Source: Spirochaetaceae bacterium (lineage in GTDB: Bacteria > Spirochaetota > Spirochaetia > Treponematales > Breznakiellaceae). From it: DNA of 29,573 bases. The position numbers and the translations under genes are program-made. Of the stretch, positions 25,129 to 29,573 are shown one piece after another. The notes beneath the pieces are model-generated. The model saw only the letters and a list, made by a program, of their open reading frames with translations, ran no database searches and had not been told where the DNA came from. Location of the stretch: NCBI GenBank assembly GCA_031279965.1, contig JAITHM010000031.1, positions 1 to 29,573 on the forward strand, read 5' to 3'. Positions within the stretch are counted from its first letter, which is position 1. Every line of letters starts with the position of its first letter.

Positions 25129-26727
25129 ATGAACAAAATCCTTTATGATAAAATAATGGAAGCGTTTGCATCGGTTTTACCAATTACCGCAATAGTATTG
25201 ATTGCAAGTGTGGTGCTGGTTCCAATACCGTCCGGTACGATGCTGATGTTTATTGCGGGAGCGGCGCTTCTTATCATTGGGATGGGGTTTTTCACAATGG
25301 GAGCCGATATGTCGATGATGCCGATAGGTGAAGGCATTGGCATGCAGCTTACCCGTGCGGCAAAAGCATCGGAAGGCACCAGCCGTTTTAAGCATATTCT
25401 TACGGTGCTTGCTTCGCTTGCCGCAGTTATTCTTATATCATTTGTAATGGGGTTAATCATTACCATTGCAGAGCCTGATTTGCAGGTTTTAGCCTATCAG
25501 GTTCCTTTAAATCTTAAAGGACTTCCCCATTGGCTTAAATCAAACATGGTCTTGATTCTTACCGTTGGATTTGGCGTGGGGCTTTTTTTGGTGCTTGCCG
25601 TACTGCGGGTTATTTTTCGCATACCGCTTTCAGTTTTACTGATTATCTTTTATGCGATTACTTTTATCGCGCTCTATTGGACGCCGGAAACGTTTATTCC
25701 TATAGCATTTGATTCCGGCGGAGTGACGACAGGGCCGATGACAGTGCCGTTTATTCTTGCGCTGGGTATTGGCGTTGCGTCGATTCGTGGCGATAAAGGC
25801 TCGCAGGATGATAGCTTTGGTTTTGTTTCGCTGTGCAGCATTGGCCCAATACTTGCCGTTGTTGCGCTGGGAGTCTTTTTTAATCCGCAGACTCCGGCAG
25901 TTGAAGGCCACACGGTAATTTCGCCTGAGACAACTCGTGCGCTTGTTATTGGTTTTGCCCGCGAGTTCCCTAATTATACGCACGAAGTGCTTCAAGCGCT
26001 GGCGGCTATTATTATTTTCTTTGTGATTTTTCAGGTTATTTCCCGCCGGTATAAAGTAAAACAGGTTAAGCGTATTGGTGTAGGTTTTGCCTATACTTTT
26101 ATCGGGCTTGTTGTGTTTTTAACGGGGGTAAATGTTGGCTTTATTCCGGTTGGTCAATTTCTTGGCAGTGCGCTTGCCGCATCGCCGTTTAAGTGGGTTC
26201 TTGTTCCGTTTGGAATGATAGTCGGCTATTTTATTGTCGCGGCGGAACCGGCGGTTCATGTGCTCAATAAGCAGGTTGAAGCAATTTCGTCTGGTGCAAT
26301 ACCACAGCGGACGATGCTGACGGGACTTGCCATCGGCATGGCGGCAGCGTTGGGAATAACAATGGTGCGCATACTTCTTCGCATCGATATTCTCTATATT
26401 CTGATACCTGGCTATATCATTGCCATAGTGTTGACGTTTTTGGTGCCCAAGATTTTTGTCGGCATTGCGTTTGATTCCGGCGGTGTTTGCTCCGGCCCCA
26501 TGACATCGACTTTTCTGCTGCCGCTTGCTATGGGGGTTTGCGCCGGATCGGGCGGCGACCTAATGCGGGATGCCTTTGGCGTTGTTGCGCTGGTTGCCAT
26601 GGCGCCGCTCATTGTCATTCAGGTTATGGGGCTTGTTTACCGGGTCAAGACAGCAAAGGCGAAGGCGAGAGGCGCCGTACTTACAATGGAAGACGCAGGC
26701 GAAATCATTTGGTATGACGAGGAATAG
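25129..26727 (+). CDS. DUF1538 integral membrane protein with two homologous halves
   Basis: A 532-residue polytopic inner-membrane protein with about 12 hydrophobic segments. Three motif pairs reveal a tandem duplication: GADMSMMPIGEGIG (58-71) and GVNVGFIPVGQFLG (333-346); IAEPDLQVLAYQV (113-125) and AAEPAVHVLNKQV (371-383); FDSGGVTTGPMT (194-205) and FDSGGVCSGPMT (448-459). The paired re-entrant-looking FDSGG-x3-GPMT loops recall transporters with inverted or duplicated repeats. Substrate is unknown; DUF1538 (Pfam) is named only by sequence family. The next gene encodes a P-II-like protein 12 bases later, which suggests a regulated channel or transporter analogous to Amt-GlnB. No function is proven. 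Confidence 0.85.
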   Translation: MNKILYDKIMEAFASVLPITAIVLIASVVLVPIPSGTMLMFIAGAALLIIGMGFFTMGADMSMMPIGEGIGMQLTRAAKASEGTSRFKHILTVLASLAAVILISFVMGLIITIAEPDLQVLAYQVPLNLKGLPHWLKSNMVLILTVGFGVGLFLVLAVLRVIFRIPLSVLLIIFYAITFIALYWTPETFIPIAFDSGGVTTGPMTVPFILALGIGVASIRGDKGSQDDSFGFVSLCSIGPILAVVALGVFFNPQTPAVEGHTVISPETTRALVIGFAREFPNYTHEVLQALAAIIIFFVIFQVISRRYKVKQVKRIGVGFAYTFIGLVVFLTGVNVGFIPVGQFLGSALAASPFKWVLVPFGMIVGYFIVAAEPAVHVLNKQVEAISSGAIPQRTMLTGLAIGMAAALGITMVRILLRIDILYILIPGYIIAIVLTFLVPKIFVGIAFDSGGVCSGPMTSTFLLPLAMGVCAGSGGDLMRDAFGVVALVAMAPLIVIQVMGLVYRVKTAKAKARGAVLTMEDAGEIIWYDEE

Positions 26728-26739
26728 GAAGGAACCGCA

Positions 26740-27468
26740 ATGAACACACAGAAAGCTGTTGTACTTCAAATGGTAGTTTTTATTGTAGATTGGAGTAAGA
26801 CAAAACAGATAAGTTCAATTTTTCAGCAGGTGCATGTCAGGTTTCATTTTGTTGCGAAAGGTGAAGGCACGGCGAATTCAGAAATTCTTGATATGCTGGG
26901 CATAGGCAAAAGTGAAAAGGCCGTTATTCTTTGTCTTGAACAAAAACAGATGGTTCCTACGCTTCTTAAGGAAGTGCACAGGCGGCTTGGCTTACACATG
27001 CCGGGTGCAGGAATTGGTTTTTCCATCCCGCTTTCGGGTATAAATGCTCCTGTGGTAAAGGTTTTTAAAGAAAGTGTAGAAAAAAGTCTGGCAATGTTTG
27101 GCGCTTCCGCCGAAACTGCCGGAGAAGGAGACGAGATGACACACGAAGCGGCGCATGAGCCGAAATGCGATTTAATCGTAGCGATACTGAATCAAGGGTA
27201 TAGCGAAGAATTTATGAGTGTTGCGCGCGAAGCAGGAGCCGGCGGCGGTACGGTTATCAATGCGCGGGGGCTTATGCATCAGGGGCCGGTTAAGTTTTTT
27301 GGCATTTCGGTGCAGGACGAGAAAGAAATCATCATTATTCTTTCAAAACGGGAAAAGACCTTTGGCATTATGGAGGCGGGAAGCGCGGCGTTTGGCGTTG
27401 CAAGCAAGGCGGAAGGGATTATTTTTTCGCTGCCTGCTGGTAATATTACTGGAATTACGTTACAATAA
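26740..27468 (+). CDS. Tandem P-II-like signalling protein paired with DUF1538
   Basis: The 242 residues contain two P-II-type ferredoxin-like domains. Domain 1 (about 5-115) shows GEGTANSEILDMLGIGKSE and HMPGAGIGFSIPLSGI; domain 2 (about 142-242) shows GGGTVINARGLMHQGP, FFGISVQDEKEIIIILS and KAEGIIFSLPAGN. A charged linker with EGDEMTHEAAHEPK joins them. P-II proteins bind ATP/ADP and effectors such as 2-oxoglutarate at subunit interfaces and gate partner proteins, often membrane transporters. Here two fused copies follow the two-repeat membrane protein with AGGAAGGA before the ATG. There is no uridylylation Tyr motif that I recognise. Binding partner and ligand are inference. Confidence 0.83.
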   Translation: MNTQKAVVLQMVVFIVDWSKTKQISSIFQQVHVRFHFVAKGEGTANSEILDMLGIGKSEKAVILCLEQKQMVPTLLKEVHRRLGLHMPGAGIGFSIPLSGINAPVVKVFKESVEKSLAMFGASAETAGEGDEMTHEAAHEPKCDLIVAILNQGYSEEFMSVAREAGAGGGTVINARGLMHQGPVKFFGISVQDEKEIIIILSKREKTFGIMEAGSAAFGVASKAEGIIFSLPAGNITGITLQ

Positions 27469-27530
27469 AGGTCATCCCTGCGGCCTTGAGTCAGGTTCAG
27501 CCTAAACAGGCGGGGAATTTGGAGCGACAC

Positions 27531-29144
27531 ATGAAGTATATGAAAAAATGGAGCATTATCTGCTGCGCACTTGCTTTTACCGCATGTAATGCAGACTATT
27601 ACGAAGGGTTTGCGTTTTCAGCTCGCAAACAAACGCCCCCGCCGCCCGCGCCAAAGTACGCGCTTTCCGCGACGGTGCACGCGCTGACGCTGGTAAATAC
27701 GAACCCGACCGGGGGCTTTTACATCCCGTACGAAAGCGTGCCGGTCGTCAGCGATTACGACCCGCAGACCGAACCGCGCTTTACAATCAGCGCCGAAAAC
27801 GGCAGCTTGGACGGTATCTACGAAGGGGAGGAGTTCTGGATTACCCCCAATGCTGATCCGGCAGAATGGCAGATGCTTTCACTTACCATAAACGGCGAGA
27901 ATGCGTCGCTTCTGGACACGAACGGCACGCCGCAGAGGCACCCTATGCCGGCGCGCGATACGGCGCTGGTCATTGCGCTTGGCCAAAAAGATAATTTTGA
28001 TCCCCTTGTACTGCGCGAAACTGAAATGAACGATGGCACGATTAAGTACGAGGCGTTTTTACATTTTTATACGGCTTTTTCTTCTTTTTCCGCTGATCGC
28101 AGTAAGCCGCCGCGGCTAATACTCCTTAAAGACCTGATCTATAGCAGCACTAGCATAATAATAGGCAACGACTGCTCTTTAACCAGCGCGGATGACGGAT
28201 ATTCCATCACAGATGTAAATTTTATGATGAGCGGGGGAAAACTTACCCTGTCGAACATTACGCTTGACGGCGGCAGCTCTAACAATAATCCGCTTATTAC
28301 AGTTACTCCCTCTCCTGGGGGCGCTTTTGTTATGGAAGAAGGAACTATTCTCCGCAGCAGGGAAAACCGCAATGGCAACGGCGGTGCCGTCTACTTGCAG
28401 GGCTATACCAGCACCCCAACCCGTACATTTATCATGAAAGGCGGCGAGATTAATGACTGCAGCGCGAAAAACGGCGGCGCGGTCTATGTGGGGGCGGGTA
28501 CGGAATTTATTATGGAAGGCGGAATTATCTCCCAAAATCATGCCAAAGGATCCGGCAGTCCCGACTATCGCGACGGCAACGGCGGCGGTGTGTGTATTGA
28601 AGACGGCACCATGATTATGCGTGGCGGGGTTATCTGGAATAACGATGCACGAGACGGCTGCAATCCGTCCGGCGGCGGCGATCCGTCCGGCGGCGGCGGC
28701 GTGTACGTAATCGGCGGCAGCTTTACCATGGAAGACGGCCAAATCCTTTCAAATGACACAAACGCCTATGGCCATGGCGTCCTTGTCGGTTACGGCGGCA
28801 ACTTTGTTATGAAAGGCGGCCATATCGAGCCCCCCACCGACGTCGTGGGGAGCAATGGGGTTTTTGTTTTCAGCGGCAACTTTACTATGGAAGAAAGCGC
28901 CGCTATCGATTCTGATAACAATGTCGGCTTGTTTAATGGCGTCATCAGCATAGGTTCGCTTAACGCCCCCTTCGCGGCGCGCATTAAGCCATGGAACTAT
29001 ACGTTACCCGTTACCGTCCTTGTACCTAAACCTGGCTACACCCTTACCACGGCAGACTTGGCAAAGTTTACCGTAGTGCCGAATGGCGAGCAGGAGTACT
29101 ACCTTACGCTGGAAGGCGGCAACGGCGTTCTTGCCGAACGCTAA
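27531..29144 (+). CDS. Beta-helix repeat lipoprotein
   Basis: The reading frame opens at 27486, but ATG 27531 follows GGAG and begins a lipoprotein signal (KKWSIICCALAFTA then Cys19), giving 537 residues. After a Pro-rich stretch and a beta-rich domain of about 150 residues come seven imperfect turns of a right-handed beta-helix, each with a core like FIMEGGIISQN or FTMEDGQILSN and a preceding GGAVYV or GGGVCI. The short C-terminal domain PVTVLVPKPGYTLTTADL ends the chain. Such proteins are common on the surface of treponemes and gut Bacteroidetes; adhesion or glycan binding is possible but unproven. An 18-base tandem repeat at 28663-28698 encodes NPSGGG and DPSGGG. It converges on aroA with three bases between stops. 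Confidence 0.82.
   Translation: MKYMKKWSIICCALAFTACNADYYEGFAFSARKQTPPPPAPKYALSATVHALTLVNTNPTGGFYIPYESVPVVSDYDPQTEPRFTISAENGSLDGIYEGEEFWITPNADPAEWQMLSLTINGENASLLDTNGTPQRHPMPARDTALVIALGQKDNFDPLVLRETEMNDGTIKYEAFLHFYTAFSSFSADRSKPPRLILLKDLIYSSTSIIIGNDCSLTSADDGYSITDVNFMMSGGKLTLSNITLDGGSSNNNPLITVTPSPGGAFVMEEGTILRSRENRNGNGGAVYLQGYTSTPTRTFIMKGGEINDCSAKNGGAVYVGAGTEFIMEGGIISQNHAKGSGSPDYRDGNGGGVCIEDGTMIMRGGVIWNNDARDGCNPSGGGDPSGGGGVYVIGGSFTMEDGQILSNDTNAYGHGVLVGYGGNFVMKGGHIEPPTDVVGSNGVFVFSGNFTMEESAAIDSDNNVGLFNGVISIGSLNAPFAARIKPWNYTLPVTVLVPKPGYTLTTADLAKFTVVPNGEQEYYLTLEGGNGVLAER
28663..28698 (+). repeat. Two tandem 18-bp copies (ATCCGTCCGGCGGCGGCG)
   Basis: Perfect duplication in frame inside the beta-helix lipoprotein, encoding the linker PSGGG twice. 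Copy-number changes would add or remove six residues without shifting the frame. Confidence 0.9.
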
Positions 29145-29147
29145 CCG

Positions 29148-29573
29148 TTATCTAAGGAGGGGAAGATAACCAGGGTACGTTACCGAGGCAGCTTCTGCTC
29201 CGGTAACGGTTACGCCGCCGGTAATTGCCAAACCGGCAGTTGCCAGCGCCATTACCACGCGGTGGTCGCCGTGCCCGTTAAGCACAGCGGGACGTAAACC
29301 GCCGTTCAATGTTGTGCCGCGAATTTCAAGGCCGTCAGGCAATTCACGACACTGTGCGCCCAATTTTGCAAGTTCCGCCGCTAGGACGGCAATACGGTCT
29401 GTTTCTTTAATGCGGGCATGGGCAACGTTAAAAAGCCGTGTTGTGCCGCGGGCAAAGCATCCCAGCACAGCACAGGCAGGCAGAAGATCGGGAGTATCGT
29501 TTAAATCAAAAGCTGCACCGCGCAATTCGCCCGTCCGTGCGATGCGCACGGCCCAGCCGCCGCCGGACTGCCG
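29148..29573 (-). CDS. aroA: 3-phosphoshikimate 1-carboxyvinyltransferase, C-terminal part (5' end outside window)
   Basis: EPSP synthase of the shikimate pathway, making 5-enolpyruvylshikimate-3-phosphate from PEP and shikimate-3-phosphate. The frame is open to the window edge, so the GTG at 29549 is not the true start. Visible family landmarks: DLNDTPDLLPACAVLGCF (catalytic Asp region), ARIKETDRIAVLAAELAKLG with the Lys/Glu/Arg of the active site, GHGDHRVVMALATAGL and the final AASVTYPGYLPLL. The last 140 or so residues are present. It is transcribed towards the lipoprotein gene. Confidence 0.93.
   Translation of the reverse strand, partial: RQSGGGWAVRIARTGELRGAAFDLNDTPDLLPACAVLGCFARGTTRLFNVAHARIKETDRIAVLAAELAKLGAQCRELPDGLEIRGTTLNGGLRPAVLNGHGDHRVVMALATAGLAITGGVTVTGAEAASVTYPGYLPLLR

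Noticed and set aside
27486..27530. TTG start 15 codons upstream for the beta-helix lipoprotein
   Set aside because: The ATG at 27531 has GGAG at proper spacing and places a normal lipoprotein signal at the N-terminus; the upstream extension would bury it.

Overview
The window looks like a piece of a treponeme-type spirochaete chromosome of roughly balanced base composition. This is an inference. It rests on the rpsF-ssb-rpsR-rplI-dnaB gene order (as in Treponema pallidum), several lipoproteins with loose spirochaetal lipoboxes, a giant beta-rich exported protein ending in a FlgD-type Ig-like domain, and long homopolymer tracts inside coding sequence, a known phase-variation device in treponemes. 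No tRNA, rRNA, insertion sequence, CRISPR array or phage module was found.

Layout. 1-311: the tail of a gene with a ribbon-helix-helix-like end, an inverted heptamer repeat block and the cysK promoter. 312-3139: cysK converging on ptsI (PTS enzyme I), with a small two-helix membrane protein gene just upstream of ptsI that is broken by one base in an A8/T8 run. 3342-8072, plus strand: a two-TM protein with a GGDEF-remnant-like C-terminus and a C11 tract, then yejE and yejF (inner-membrane permease and double ATPase of a YejABEF-type peptide ABC importer, without yejA and yejB), then a TPR lipoprotein. The last three overlap by a few bases. 8115-16453: one giant exported beta-solenoid-like protein of about 2780 residues. 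It is split in this sequence by a frameshift exactly at a G10 tract and carries two further poly-G tracts. It overlaps rsmE (16S rRNA m3U methyltransferase), which overlaps tail-to-tail with htpG.

17161-21742, minus strand: a lipoprotein, a HEAT-like secreted protein, a probable overlooked small membrane protein with an ATA start candidate, a secreted DUF362 protein and htpG. 21957-25078: the ribosomal protein/replication operon rpsF-ssb-rpsR-rplI-dnaB, with a leader that can fold like the S6:S18 autoregulatory element. 25129-27468: a DUF1538 membrane protein with two homologous halves, followed by a protein with two P-II-like domains, a candidate transporter-plus-regulator pair. 27531-29144: a beta-helix lipoprotein. 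29148-29573: the C-terminal part of aroA on the minus strand.

Most notable points: the multi-tract contingency locus 8115-16453 together with the C11 tract at 4027; the DUF1538/tandem P-II pair; two small membrane genes that standard gene calling misses (2931-3139 and 20265-20492); and several genes whose best promoter places the transcript start almost on the start codon, with no Shine-Dalgarno sequence.
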